Below are positions 21,084 to 29,580 of a DNA stretch of 35,095 nucleotides, piece after piece. The stretch comes from a virus. The translations under genes were made by a program, and so were the position numbers. The notes under the pieces were generated by a model. The model was not told the origin of the DNA. It ran no database searches and saw only the letters and a program-made list of their open reading frames with translations. How positions within the stretch are numbered: the stretch's first letter is position 1; every line of letters begins with the position of its first letter. Location: IMG/VR virus record IMGVR_UViG_3300044591_000078, positions 1 through 35,095 of that record, one strand, 5' to 3'.

Positions 21084-21526
21084 GTGTATTACTTCCAGCG
21101 ATGTTGTATAAAAGCCCAGGCGCACACAAAAAGCCTACTGGTGGCACTTACACTTATATCAGCGTCGAAACGCAAGAAGAACTCGACGATAAACTGGCAA
21201 ATGGCTGGTTTGCATCGTCTGCTGAGGCTATTGAAGCCGCAGGCGACAAGGCTGATGGGTACAAAAAACCAAAGCCTAAATGGGCCATGAAGCCCATTAA
21301 AAAGAAAAAGCCATCAAAGCCACTCGACTGGCGTGAGCAAGTCAAAGCTGAACCAGCGCCAGCTCATGAGCCAGAGCCAGAGCCTATCGATGAGAATACA
21401 GGTCCAACACGCGAAGAACTTGAGGCCAAGGCCACAGAACTAGGAATTCGCTTTGATGGTCGCACAAAAGACAAAAAACTGGGACAATTGATCCAAGACA
21501 GATTGTCTGAGAACATAGGAGAATGA
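21080..21526 (+). CDS. Small head-associated protein with C-terminal HeH/SAP-like domain
   Basis: The protein has 148 residues. An N-terminal globular part includes TGGTYTYISVETQEELDDKL. It is followed by a Lys-rich linker (KKKKPSKP), an acidic Pro-Glu repeat (PEPEPEPID), and a C-terminal helix-extended-helix block TREELEAKATELGIRFDGRT at about 109-128, which resembles HeH/SAP-type DNA-binding motifs. It lies between coat and gp4-like genes, so a minor head protein is likely. Confidence 0.6.
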   Translation: MSVLLPAMLYKSPGAHKKPTGGTYTYISVETQEELDDKLANGWFASSAEAIEAAGDKADGYKKPKPKWAMKPIKKKKPSKPLDWREQVKAEPAPAHEPEPEPIDENTGPTREELEAKATELGIRFDGRTKDKKLGQLIQDRLSENIGE

Positions 21527-21527
21527 C

Positions 21528-22010
21528 ATGGGATGGACAAAGCGCCAATTCGTCACACAGGCCTTCGAGGAGATTGGCTTGGCCTCCTACGTTTTTGATC
21601 TGACACCTGAGCAGTTGCAGTCTGCCCTGCGCAGGCTGGACACCATGATTGCAGCATGGAATGCCCTTGGAATTCGACTTGGATACCCACTGCCATCAAG
21701 CCCACAAGACAGCGATCTTGATGAGCAGACCAACGTGCCAGACAGCTCAAACGAAGCCATCTACACCAATCTGGCCATCAAGCTGGCACCCAGTTATGGC
21801 AAGCAGGTAATGCCTGACACCAAGACAACGGCCAAAGAGTCCTACAACACCCTGCTATCGCGTGCGGCTATGCCAATGGAGCAACAGATGCCTGGCACGA
21901 TGCCAAGCGGTGCAGGCAACAAGCCTTGGCGAGTCTACGACGACCCATTCTTGCAGCGTCCATATGATCCAGTCTTGGCCGGTCAAGACGGTCCACTCGA
22001 ATACAACTGA
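21528..22010 (+). CDS. P22 gp4-like tail accessory factor (head completion)
   Basis: The protein has 160 residues, near the 166 of P22 gp4. The start M-G-W-T-K-R-Q-F-V-T-Q-A-F-E-E-I-G-L and the S-A-L-R-R-L-D-T-M-I-A-A-W segment are characteristic of the P22_Tail-4 family. A disordered Pro/Gly-rich C-terminus follows, as in gp4. In P22 this protein binds the portal after packaging, seals the channel and forms the platform for gp10. The gp10-like gene is at 23981. AGGAGA precedes the ATG. Confidence 0.9.
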   Translation: MGWTKRQFVTQAFEEIGLASYVFDLTPEQLQSALRRLDTMIAAWNALGIRLGYPLPSSPQDSDLDEQTNVPDSSNEAIYTNLAIKLAPSYGKQVMPDTKTTAKESYNTLLSRAAMPMEQQMPGTMPSGAGNKPWRVYDDPFLQRPYDPVLAGQDGPLEYN

Positions 22011-22022
22011 GGAAATACCAAC

Positions 22023-22478
22023 ATGCCACAAATTAACCAACTCTCAAGCATCAGCCAAGTATCTGGTGCAAACCAGATTCCAGTCTATGACCAGAACAAT
22101 GGCGATGCTCGGAAAATGTCGGTCAGCGCATTGCTGCAATATTTCCAAGCTACATTTGCGGCCCCGACCGTGGCCACCAACCTGTACACACCAGGAACTG
22201 GCTTCAACGTGACAGTGCCCACACCAGTCAGCGAACAGCAATGGATGATCATCCAGCCTGCTGGCACACTGGCCACAGGAACGATCACATTGCCATTGAA
22301 CACTGGTGTGCCTGATGGCACTCAAGTGCTGGTGACAAGCACCCAGATCATCACAGCATTCACACTGGCGCTCAATGGCGCGTCCAATGCATTCGGTGCA
22401 CCAACGACAATGGCAGCCAATGCATTCTTCACCATGCGTTTCTATCAAGCCACAAATTCGTGGTATCGCATCGCTTAA
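22023..22478 (+). CDS. Small structural phage protein
   Basis: The protein has 151 residues. The N-terminus MPQINQLSSISQVSGANQIPVYDQNNGD includes a conserved phage tail/head-type segment with the D-A-R-K-M-S-V-S-A-L-L-Q-Y-F helix after it. The rest is Thr-, Ala- and Val-rich beta structure ending in a W-Y-R-I-A strand. I recall this type between gp4-like and gp10-like genes in P22-like environmental phages. A virion role is likely; the exact position is unknown. Confidence 0.7.
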   Translation: MPQINQLSSISQVSGANQIPVYDQNNGDARKMSVSALLQYFQATFAAPTVATNLYTPGTGFNVTVPTPVSEQQWMIIQPAGTLATGTITLPLNTGVPDGTQVLVTSTQIITAFTLALNGASNAFGAPTTMAANAFFTMRFYQATNSWYRIA

Positions 22479-22496
22479 CTTTTAGGAGAAAAAACC

Positions 22497-23690
22497 ATGT
22501 TTATTCAGCCAAGCCTGACCCAAAACCAAGTCGATGTGATCCTGCCTGTTGGTCAGTACATCAGCATCGGCAACACCGGCAATGAGTCAACCACTGTCCT
22601 TCTGCAATCTGTAGCACCAAGTGCCCAGCCTTGGAATTACTCCACCATTGGCACGCTGTTCAACACTGCGCAAACCTTCGGTCCTTATACTGAAGAACGC
22701 ACAATCCGGATTGACAATCGCAATGCCACTGTGGAGTACAGCATTGGCACACAGCCACAGTTGCGCAGCTTCCCTCAATTGGTGCTTGAGAATAAAGGAC
22801 CAATTGGATTGGTCGAGCCAGCTGGCACATTTGTGACTTTGACATATAACAACAACGCAGGCAAAGTTCGTTTGAACAGTGCTGGCGCTCACGGCCTCAC
22901 AGCAGCTGTGGCAGTTGGTGAAAATGTCTATGTGACATGGAGTGGTGGCACAGGCGTGACTGGTTTGTACCAAGTCACAGCATTGGACACTGACACCACG
23001 GGCACAGCAGTCACAATCGATCTGGCTTACAAAAGCGCCACCGCAACGATCACCATCGCTGCACCTGGCGTGGTGACATGGACAGATCATGGCTTGTCAG
23101 TAAACGACACAATCCGATTCACGACCACTGGCGCATTGCCAACAGGCTTGGCCATCAACACGACCTACTACGTCAAAACCGTGTTGTCTCCAAACACCTT
23201 CACCGTGTCTGCATCCGCAGGCGGTGCAGCCATCACCACAAGCGGCACACAGTCAGGCACACAAACAGCCTTGGTCTGGTACGGCACAGCTGTCGTCGCA
23301 GTGGCCAATACAGCAGTCACTTTGGCATCTGTCACTGTGCCAGGCTGGTCAGTTGGTACTGGTGGACAGATCGAAATCAATGCACTTTTTAGTCTGACCA
23401 ATAGTGCCAATGCCAAAAACCTGAATATGACTTTTGGTGGTAGTGCAGTCTTTACATTGGCCTCAGCCAATGTTGCAAGCGTATCTGTTCAAAAAGAAAT
23501 TGTTAATCGTGGCGGCTCGCAAATTGTCTCAAGTGCAGTTGGTGCAACTGGCCACGGAGCATCAACAGGTACTGTATTGACACTAAGTGTTAACACCAAT
23601 GTGGATCAGACATTTGCAATCACTGCTCAACCAACAACTGCAAATGAGCTGGTTCAATTGGAATACTACAGCTTGCAAGCTATCTTCTGA
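22497..23690 (+). CDS. Beta-rich structural protein with repeated Ig-like segments
   Basis: The protein has 397 residues and is Thr-, Val- and Ala-rich throughout. Three to four beta-sandwich-like units are suggested: residues 1-95, a section with N-S-A-G-A-H-G-L-T near 125, a second with V-T-W-T-D-H-G-L-S-V-N-D-T-I-R-F near 190, and a C-terminal part from about 265. The H-G-L pattern repeats in phage tail and decoration proteins. It probably forms fibres or decorates the virion. AGGAG lies upstream of the ATG. Confidence 0.65.
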   Translation: MFIQPSLTQNQVDVILPVGQYISIGNTGNESTTVLLQSVAPSAQPWNYSTIGTLFNTAQTFGPYTEERTIRIDNRNATVEYSIGTQPQLRSFPQLVLENKGPIGLVEPAGTFVTLTYNNNAGKVRLNSAGAHGLTAAVAVGENVYVTWSGGTGVTGLYQVTALDTDTTGTAVTIDLAYKSATATITIAAPGVVTWTDHGLSVNDTIRFTTTGALPTGLAINTTYYVKTVLSPNTFTVSASAGGAAITTSGTQSGTQTALVWYGTAVVAVANTAVTLASVTVPGWSVGTGGQIEINALFSLTNSANAKNLNMTFGGSAVFTLASANVASVSVQKEIVNRGGSQIVSSAVGATGHGASTGTVLTLSVNTNVDQTFAITAQPTTANELVQLEYYSLQAIF

Positions 23691-23692
23691 TT

Positions 23693-23977
23693 ATGGCCAC
23701 AAAAGACTCAAGACTCGCTCGAGCTGGCGTGGAAGGCTACAACAAGCCCAAACGCACACCATCGCACCCAACCAAAAGCCACGTTGTCGTGGCCAAGGCC
23801 GGTGACGAGGTGAAGACCATTCGCTTTGGTCAGCAAGGCGTGTCTGGGTCTCCAAAGAAGGAAGGCGAGTCAAAAGCAGAAAAGACTCGTCGAGAATCAT
23901 TCAAGGCCAGACACGCTGAGAACATTGCCAAGGGCAAGATGAGCGCAGCGTATTGGGCCAACAAGGTCAAGTGGTAA
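23693..23977 (+). CDS. 94-residue basic conserved phage protein
   Basis: The sequence is strongly conserved in style: NKPKRTPSHPTKSHVVVAK, then K-T-I-R-F-G-Q-Q-G-V, a Lys/Arg helix, F-K-A-R-H and M-S-A-A-Y-W-A-N-K-V-K-W at the end. I recall this protein in many P22-like and T7-like environmental phages, always small and basic, with no assigned role. DNA or capsid binding is plausible. It sits just before the gp10-like gene. Confidence 0.75.
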   Translation: MATKDSRLARAGVEGYNKPKRTPSHPTKSHVVVAKAGDEVKTIRFGQQGVSGSPKKEGESKAEKTRRESFKARHAENIAKGKMSAAYWANKVKW

Positions 23978-23980
23978 GCC

Positions 23981-25393
23981 ATGCAAATCCCAATCCTCAA
24001 CGGCATCTACGCTGACAACACGCCAGAGCTGCGCACAAGCTATCCAGTCAACATGATGCCTGTGCCAAAGAAGTCAGGCATCAGCAATGGATTCCTGCGT
24101 CCAGGCGATGGCATTGTGGCCAACGGAACAGGACCAGGCACTGACCGTGGCGGCATAAACTGGAATGGTGTCTGCTACCGAGTTATGGGCACCAAGCTGG
24201 TATCCGTGGCCAGCAATGGCACAGTGACAACTCTGGGAGATGTAGGTGGGCCAGTCACTGATCTAGTGACACTTGACTACAGCTTCGATTTACTGGGCAT
24301 TGCCTCTGGTGGTCGACTGTATTTCTGGAACCCAGTCGCATTAACGCTTACTCAGAACACAGACCCAGACCTTGGTGTGGTGCTTGACTTTTGCTGGGTG
24401 GATGGATACTTCATGACTACTGACGGTGCTAATTTAGTCGTCACAGAGTTGTCCAATCCATTGTCTGTCAATCCATTGAAATATGGCAGCTCAGAAGTTG
24501 ATCCAGACCCTGTGGTGGCACTCATCAAGTTGCGCAACGAGGTTTATGCGCTTAACAGCAACACCATTGAGGTGTTCGACAACGTGGGTGGCGAGCTGTT
24601 TCCGTTTGCACGCATTGATGGCGCACAAGTCCAAAAAGGCGTACTTGGAACGCATGCATGCTGCATCTTCCTTGATCGCATTGCATTCTTGGGCGGTGGT
24701 CGCAATGAAGCTCCATCCATCTACATTGGTGCAGCAGCAACCACTCAGAAACTCAGCACACAGGAGATCGACAATCTGCTTCTGCAATACACAGAAGCGC
24801 AACTGGTGCGCGTCCAACTAGAATCACGCAACGACAAGAACCACCTGCACCTTTATGTTCATCTCCCAGACCGCACCATTGTCTATGACGCATCAGCATC
24901 TGAGGCATTGGGAGAGCCTGTCTGGTTTACATTGGCCAGCACTGTGGTCGGTTTCAGCCAATACCGCGCACGCAACATGGTCTGGATTTACGACAAGTGG
25001 CTAGTGGGCGATCCACAATCCAGCTCAATTGGTTACTTTGTGCAAAGCACTGGTGAGCATTGGGGCCAGCAAGTGCGATGGGAATTTGGCACATTGATCG
25101 TCTACAACGAGAGCAATGGCGCGATCTTCAACGAGCTGGAGCTGGTCAGTTTGACCGGCAGCGTGGCATTAGGCACCAATCCACAGATCAGCACTAGCTA
25201 CAGCGTGGATGGAAAATCATGGAGCCAAGACCGCTACATCACAGTTGGAACGATCGGAAACACAGTCAAGCGCCTGGCATGGTTTCAGCAAGGCCACATG
25301 CGCAACTGGCGCATCCAGCGTTTCCGTGGTGACAGTGATGCCCATGTTTCATTCATTCGTCTTGAAGCCCAGATTGAGGCATTGGCATTCTGA
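23981..25393 (+). CDS. P22 gp10-like tail accessory (DNA stabilisation) protein
   Basis: The protein has 470 residues, essentially the length of P22 gp10 (472). It starts M-Q-I-P-I-L-N-G-I-Y with S-Y-P-V-N-M-M-P and L-R-P-G-D-G-I, all typical of the family, followed by a long beta-propeller-like sequence and a C-terminal R-W-R/W-R-I-Q-R-F-R-G-D-S-D. In P22 it binds under gp4 and carries the tailspikes and needle. It overlaps the next gene by one base. Confidence 0.9.
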   Translation: MQIPILNGIYADNTPELRTSYPVNMMPVPKKSGISNGFLRPGDGIVANGTGPGTDRGGINWNGVCYRVMGTKLVSVASNGTVTTLGDVGGPVTDLVTLDYSFDLLGIASGGRLYFWNPVALTLTQNTDPDLGVVLDFCWVDGYFMTTDGANLVVTELSNPLSVNPLKYGSSEVDPDPVVALIKLRNEVYALNSNTIEVFDNVGGELFPFARIDGAQVQKGVLGTHACCIFLDRIAFLGGGRNEAPSIYIGAAATTQKLSTQEIDNLLLQYTEAQLVRVQLESRNDKNHLHLYVHLPDRTIVYDASASEALGEPVWFTLASTVVGFSQYRARNMVWIYDKWLVGDPQSSSIGYFVQSTGEHWGQQVRWEFGTLIVYNESNGAIFNELELVSLTGSVALGTNPQISTSYSVDGKSWSQDRYITVGTIGNTVKRLAWFQQGHMRNWRIQRFRGDSDAHVSFIRLEAQIEALAF

Positions 25394-25815
25394 TGGCAAC
25401 CGCACCACAATCACGCAGACTCAATCTGACGCGAGACCAGCTCGCAACGTTCCTGACTGATCAGCAACAGATCAGGCAGTTCGAGTTGCTTTTTTCTACC
25501 GTGGATGAATTGCAAGTTATCACAGGAACTGACTTTGAGTATCAGGCAGACACGGCAGCAGCTACCGCAAATGAGGCACTGGCACAGATCAATTCGCTGG
25601 CGCAGGCCACCGCAGTCGATGATGCTGTTCTGAACGCCAAAGTTCAGCAGGCCTTAGATGCCATTCCTCGATTGACGCAAGCACTTGACTTGCTTGCATT
25701 GGCTCCTGTGCGTAACAATATCGAACTGGCGCACGATGTGAATGGCATCTTGCCACTTGCTAACTTACCCGCATCACTGCGATCTAATCAGGTGCTCACA
25801 TGGCTTTCGATGTAA
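25393..25815 (+). CDS. Tail-associated protein of unknown function
   Basis: The protein has 140 residues. The N-terminal part contains R-L-N-L-T-R-D-Q-L-A-T-F-L-T-D-Q-Q-Q-I-R-Q-F-E-L-L-F and then E-L-Q-V-I-T-G-T. The middle (about 50-80) is an Ala-rich, heptad-like helix that could form a trimeric coiled coil. It follows the gp10-like gene and overlaps the next gene by 16 bases. The layout could suit a short neck or needle-like component, but I cannot confirm this. Confidence 0.65.
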   Translation: MATAPQSRRLNLTRDQLATFLTDQQQIRQFELLFSTVDELQVITGTDFEYQADTAAATANEALAQINSLAQATAVDDAVLNAKVQQALDAIPRLTQALDLLALAPVRNNIELAHDVNGILPLANLPASLRSNQVLTWLSM

Positions 25816-26135
25816 TTACACCCGCAAAACTTGGCCAAGCGGCCATCACCACTGGCGTGACTACGCTGTACACCGTACCAGCCAGCACTCGCACGCTTCT
25901 CAAAGAATTCAGCATTGCCAACACCACGGCAGCGGCCATTAATGTGCGTGTGTTTTTGGTGCCATCAGCAGGTTCGGCAGGCACTGGAAACGCCTTCTTG
26001 TACGATGTGCCAGTACCAGGCAACAATACTCTGCAATATAACGGCATCGAAGTGCTGAATGCAGGAGACACCATCCAAATTCAAGCTGCATCCGCAGGCC
26101 TAACCATCATCGCCAGCGGTGGCGAAGCCACATAA
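25800..26135 (+). CDS. Small beta-sandwich structural protein, paralogue of 26146 gene
   Basis: The protein has 111 residues of regular beta pattern (T-L-Y-T-V-P-A-S-T-R-T-L-L-K-E-F-S-I-A-N-T-T, and I-Q-A-A-S-A-G-L-T-I-I-A-S-G). It starts within the end of the previous gene. The sequence order of strands and the G-L-T-I-x-A-S-G ending recur in the next gene, which suggests duplication. Such domains occur in phage decoration or adaptor proteins. Confidence 0.7.
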   Translation: MAFDVITPAKLGQAAITTGVTTLYTVPASTRTLLKEFSIANTTAAAINVRVFLVPSAGSAGTGNAFLYDVPVPGNNTLQYNGIEVLNAGDTIQIQAASAGLTIIASGGEAT

Positions 26136-26145
26136 GGAGAATGAA

Positions 26146-26481
26146 ATGACCGTATCAATCAAGGTTTTAATCCCACCAAAGCAGGCCGAGAATGCTCAGA
26201 CCACGCAGTACACAGCAGTGAACTGCAAGGCCATCATTGACAAATTTACAGCCACCAACACCACATCAGGCAATGTGACGATGAGCGTCAACTTGGTGAC
26301 AAGTGGTGGCGCAGCTGGCGTAACCAACTTAATCGTGGACACGCGCAGCATTGCACCCGATGAAACCTACACATTCCCAGAGCTGGTTGGCCAGGCGCTG
26401 GAATCAGGCAGCTTCATCAGCACGATTGCAAGCGCAGCCACATCACTAACCATCCGCGCATCTGGCCGCGAAATCACTTAA
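26146..26481 (+). CDS. Small beta-sandwich structural protein, paralogue of 25800 gene
   Basis: The protein has 111 residues from the ATG at 26146, with AAGGAGA upstream; an in-frame ORF start at 26119 lies inside the previous gene. It has the same length and strand order as its neighbour (Q-Y-T-A-V-N-C-K-A-I-I-D-K-F-T-A-T-N-T-T and S-L-T-I-R-A-S-G-R), with low direct identity. Two adjacent copies suggest hetero-oligomers or copies at different symmetry positions. The function is unproven. Confidence 0.7.
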   Translation: MTVSIKVLIPPKQAENAQTTQYTAVNCKAIIDKFTATNTTSGNVTMSVNLVTSGGAAGVTNLIVDTRSIAPDETYTFPELVGQALESGSFISTIASAATSLTIRASGREIT

Positions 26482-26495
26482 TCAAGGAGAACAGC

Positions 26496-26897
26496 ATGGA
26501 CAAATTCATGATGATGCCCAAGGGCTTTATGGGCCTGCCAATGGAGGAAGAATTCATCAGCACAGCTGAAAACAAGAAGAACACACAGATCGCCATCGAC
26601 GACTGGATGCTTGGCCCTGAGAATCCAAGCAACGAGCCAACAGCCAACAAAACCTACTGGATCGCTGTTGGCAAGGCCATGCAAGTGGATGAAAAAGAGT
26701 CTCGTCGTCGTCGCTGCTCGAATTGTGAGTACTACGACAACAGCACCATGACGCAGGCCAAAATGGAACGTATCCCTCGCAATGAGTGGGACACCAATGC
26801 CGGTTTCCGTGGTTACTGCCACAAATTAGAGTTTATTTGCCACGATCTTCGCGTCTGCCAGGCATGGGAAGAATGTGAATTTGAAATGGAAGATTGA
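26496..26897 (+). CDS. Cysteine-rich conserved phage protein
   Basis: The protein has 133 residues. A Met-rich start (MDKFMMMPKGFMGLP) is followed by an acidic region and then a basic stretch (R-R-R-R) directly before C-S-N-C-E-Y-Y. Further cysteines occur in G-Y-C-H, I-C-H and R-V-C-Q and E-C-E. Six cysteines in the last 60 residues point to a metal- or Fe-S-binding domain. AAGGAG precedes the ATG. The function is unknown; placed among virion genes, it may be a virion component. Confidence 0.65.
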   Translation: MDKFMMMPKGFMGLPMEEEFISTAENKKNTQIAIDDWMLGPENPSNEPTANKTYWIAVGKAMQVDEKESRRRRCSNCEYYDNSTMTQAKMERIPRNEWDTNAGFRGYCHKLEFICHDLRVCQAWEECEFEMED

Positions 26898-26901
26898 CCA
26901 A

Positions 26902-26979
26902 ATGCCAAAATGTGGGAAAATAAAGGCGCTGAGTCTATCGGGCCACCAGCAGCTCACCCTTGATAGGAGTTGCGCATGA
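26902..26979 (+). CDS. Possible 25-residue mini-protein
   Basis: A 26-codon frame fills the 78-base gap between two genes and overlaps the next ATG (ATGA, 26976-26979). It has GGAAG nine bases upstream. The product begins MPKCGKIKALSLSGHQQ and is basic with two cysteines. The coupling supports it, but its length gives little proof. If not translated, the gap holds only the ribosome site TAGGAG for the next gene. Confidence 0.35.
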   Translation: MPKCGKIKALSLSGHQQLTLDRSCA

Positions 26980-27425
26980 TTGGTATCGAATGGCTCAAAG
27001 AGAACCTGCAAAGGGTTTTCATGCTGCCTGCGCCAGTCGTGGAATGGCTTGTCATGGTTTACGATGCCATTCAGGTGTTTGACGATATTGCTGATGGCGA
27101 TACGGTCGAGCGCAAAGACCTGAATGCGACCATCTGGAACACACTGGTGGGAATGCACCAGAACCAATTTTTTATTTCAAACAGCCACCACCTCATCCCA
27201 TTGCTGGCCACAGCAATTATGAAGTGGCAAGCCTCTGACCATGCCGAGCGTATAGGTGATGCCGATGCCAGATCATTTGTCTGGCGTGCAGGCTACTATG
27301 ACCTGATTTTGATGGCCGTCTCGCTCACGCATGGCCCAGGCTTTGCCACAAAGAATGCACATCTGGTCATGGAGTTATATGGCGAGAAATTTGAAGACTA
27401 CATGAAGGAGTTCGGCAATGCCTGA
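26976..27425 (+). CDS. Conserved helical phage protein of unknown function
   Basis: The ATG at 26976 has AGGAG six bases upstream and gives 149 residues; an upstream TTG at 26970 would overlap that site. The sequence is helical with L-P-A-P-V-V-E-W-L-V-M-V-Y-D-A-I-Q-V-F-D-D-I-A-D-G near the start, and S-H-H-L-I-P-L-L-A-T-A and F-V-W-R-A-G-Y-Y-D-L in the middle. I recall this type in P22-like environmental phages just before ejection protein genes. The function is unknown, perhaps head or ejection related. Confidence 0.65.
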   Translation: MIGIEWLKENLQRVFMLPAPVVEWLVMVYDAIQVFDDIADGDTVERKDLNATIWNTLVGMHQNQFFISNSHHLIPLLATAIMKWQASDHAERIGDADARSFVWRAGYYDLILMAVSLTHGPGFATKNAHLVMELYGEKFEDYMKEFGNA

Positions 27426-28143
27426 TCCAGTCACAGCCCTAGTTGTTGGCGGAAGTCAACTCATCGGAAGTTCAATGCAGGCCAGCGCTGCCGAGGACGC
27501 AGCAAACGTTCAAGCCGGAGCAGCAGGTCAAGGTATTGAAGAACAACGTAGGCAATTCAATGCCATGCGTGAATTGCTCAAGCCTTACACCGAAGTCGGT
27601 GTTCCTGCTCTTGCAGGACTGCAACCTTATGCGAAAGCAGGAGAACCAGCATTTGAGCAACAGCAGGCCTTGCTTGGATTAAAAGGACCAGAGGCCCAGC
27701 GTGCGGCCATTGCAGGCATTGAAGGTGGTGCTGGCTACCAAGCACAAGTTCAAGCTGGTGAAGAAGCATTGCTCCAGCGTGCATCGGCCACTGGTGGACT
27801 GCGTGGTGGCAATATTCAAGGTGCGCTGGCACAATTCAGACCACAAATGTTGCAACAAGAAATTGAAAGACAGTATGGTCGATTGGGTGGCATAGCTGAC
27901 ATTGGACGAATTACACAGCAAAACTTAGCCCAGATCGGTCAGTCATCGGCTGCTGGTACTGGTGCAGCAGGCCTCCAAACTGGCACCAATGTAGCCAACT
28001 TGCTATCTCAGCAGGGCGCGGCTCTGGCCGGTGGAGAACTTGGCCAAGCCAAAGCCTATGGCCAACTCTTTAATCTGCCAGCTCAGTTCCTTGGTATGCA
28101 AATGGGCGCAGGTGGCAAAGCTGGCTTGGGCTTTGGGTTCTAA
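27418..28143 (+). CDS. Internal head/DNA-ejection protein (P22 gp7-like position)
   Basis: The protein has 241 residues and is Ala-, Gly- and Gln-rich. It begins M-P-D-P-V-T-A-L-V-V-G-G-S-Q-L-I-G, a small-residue hydrophobic N-terminus. R-G-G-N-I-Q-G-A-L-A-Q-F-R-P-Q and G-R-L-G-G-I-A-D-I-G are segments common in phage DNA-transfer proteins. It is the first of three ejection-type genes, as gp7, gp20 and gp16 are in P22. It would be packed in the capsid and ejected with the DNA. Confidence 0.75.
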   Translation: MPDPVTALVVGGSQLIGSSMQASAAEDAANVQAGAAGQGIEEQRRQFNAMRELLKPYTEVGVPALAGLQPYAKAGEPAFEQQQALLGLKGPEAQRAAIAGIEGGAGYQAQVQAGEEALLQRASATGGLRGGNIQGALAQFRPQMLQQEIERQYGRLGGIADIGRITQQNLAQIGQSSAAGTGAAGLQTGTNVANLLSQQGAALAGGELGQAKAYGQLFNLPAQFLGMQMGAGGKAGLGFGF

Positions 28144-28155
28144 AAGGAAAACAAC

Positions 28156-29580
28156 ATGGCAGGCATTAACCCATTCCAAGCACCAATCAACTACGCAGTC
28201 GATGTGCAAAGCCCATTTGAGGCTGTACTCAGTGGATTCAAAATTGGTGCAGCTGGTGCAGAAGCACAGGCAAAAGCACAAGCACTTGAGCAGGCAAAGG
28301 CAGCGCAAACAGAACTCACAGCTTTGTTTGCTAATCCAAAAGCAACAGCCACAGACTTTGCTCGCGTTTCTGCCATGCTTCCGAAAGATCAAGCAGAAGG
28401 CGTGCGCAAGTCATTTGAGTTGATGTCAACTTCTCAACAGCAAAACCGCCTGCAACAATCTGGCCAAGTTTATGCAGCCTTGAAATCTGGCCAACCTGAT
28501 ATTGCAAAAAACCTGCTCAAAGAACAGGCAGATGCATTCCGCAATTCAGGCCGTGAGCAAGAAGCCAAGGCAACAGAAACATACCTGCAATTGATCGACA
28601 TGAATCCTACTGGCTCACAGGCAACCGTTGGATTGATGATGGCCACATTGCCTGGTGGTAAAGAATTGCTCGAAAACATCGACAAGACTTTATCGACAGG
28701 CAGAGAAGAAGCCAAAGCACCATCTGCATTACTTGAGGCCAGAGCAAAGGCTGACAAAGCCGTGGCAGATGCCACCACAGCTCAGGCTACTGCCACCAAT
28801 GCAGCTGAAAAGGCAGCTGCTGATGCAGCCAAAGCAACGGCAGATGCACAAAAAGCGCAAGTCGATGCCAAGTTTGCAGAACAGATCACACTTGCAGACC
28901 TTAAAAAGAAAGCTGCTGACCTTGGCCTGACAAATGCACAAACTGGTTCGGCATTAGCACAAACCAAAAAACTGGGTCTGGAAAGTCAAAAAGCTGCACT
29001 TGAGTTGGAAGCGCTAAAATCCACTGGTGGCCTTGATCCGACCAAGACATTCGAGCAGGAAGACAAGCTACGCAAAGAATTCCAAGGACGCACCAAGGTA
29101 TATGGCGAACTTGGAACCACATTCAACAACATCCAATCTTCAGCAACTGCCAAAACTGGCCCAGGCGACATTGCACTGATTACTGGATTCATGAAGATGC
29201 TCGACCCAGGCTCAGTGGTGCGCGAGACAGAATTTGCAACAGCACGCGATACAGCTGGCTTGTACACAAGGCTTGAAAACAGCCTGAAGAAAGCAGAAAG
29301 CGGTCAATTCTTGCAACCTAAACAGCGTGAAGAATTCGTCAATCTGGCCAGAGAATATTACAAGTCAGCACAGAAAAAAGCAGAAGAAGACAAGAAGGCA
29401 CTTGGTGTGGTGGTCAAAAACTACCGCCTTAATCCTGAAAACGTGTTTGGACCAGAGACAGCGGCAGCGCCAACTCCATCACCAAATAGCGTGACAGTTG
29501 GTGGCCAAACTTACACTCGACCTGCAAACTTCACTGATGCTCAGTGGAGCGCATACAAGCAATCTGTGGGGGCACAATGA
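28156..29580 (+). CDS. Large Ala-rich coiled-coil ejection protein (P22 gp20-like position)
   Basis: The protein has 474 residues. After a short N-terminal segment the protein is almost all helix, with an Ala/Lys/Gln-rich run at about 185-280 that has clear heptad character. The C-terminal third ends in a linker P-T-P-S-P-N-S and Y-T-R-P-A-N-F-T-D-A-Q-W. This composition and position fit ejected internal proteins that form a tube or pore. Its TGA overlaps the next ATG by four bases. Confidence 0.75.
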   Translation: MAGINPFQAPINYAVDVQSPFEAVLSGFKIGAAGAEAQAKAQALEQAKAAQTELTALFANPKATATDFARVSAMLPKDQAEGVRKSFELMSTSQQQNRLQQSGQVYAALKSGQPDIAKNLLKEQADAFRNSGREQEAKATETYLQLIDMNPTGSQATVGLMMATLPGGKELLENIDKTLSTGREEAKAPSALLEARAKADKAVADATTAQATATNAAEKAAADAAKATADAQKAQVDAKFAEQITLADLKKKAADLGLTNAQTGSALAQTKKLGLESQKAALELEALKSTGGLDPTKTFEQEDKLRKEFQGRTKVYGELGTTFNNIQSSATAKTGPGDIALITGFMKMLDPGSVVRETEFATARDTAGLYTRLENSLKKAESGQFLQPKQREEFVNLAREYYKSAQKKAEEDKKALGVVVKNYRLNPENVFGPETAAAPTPSPNSVTVGGQTYTRPANFTDAQWSAYKQSVGAQ

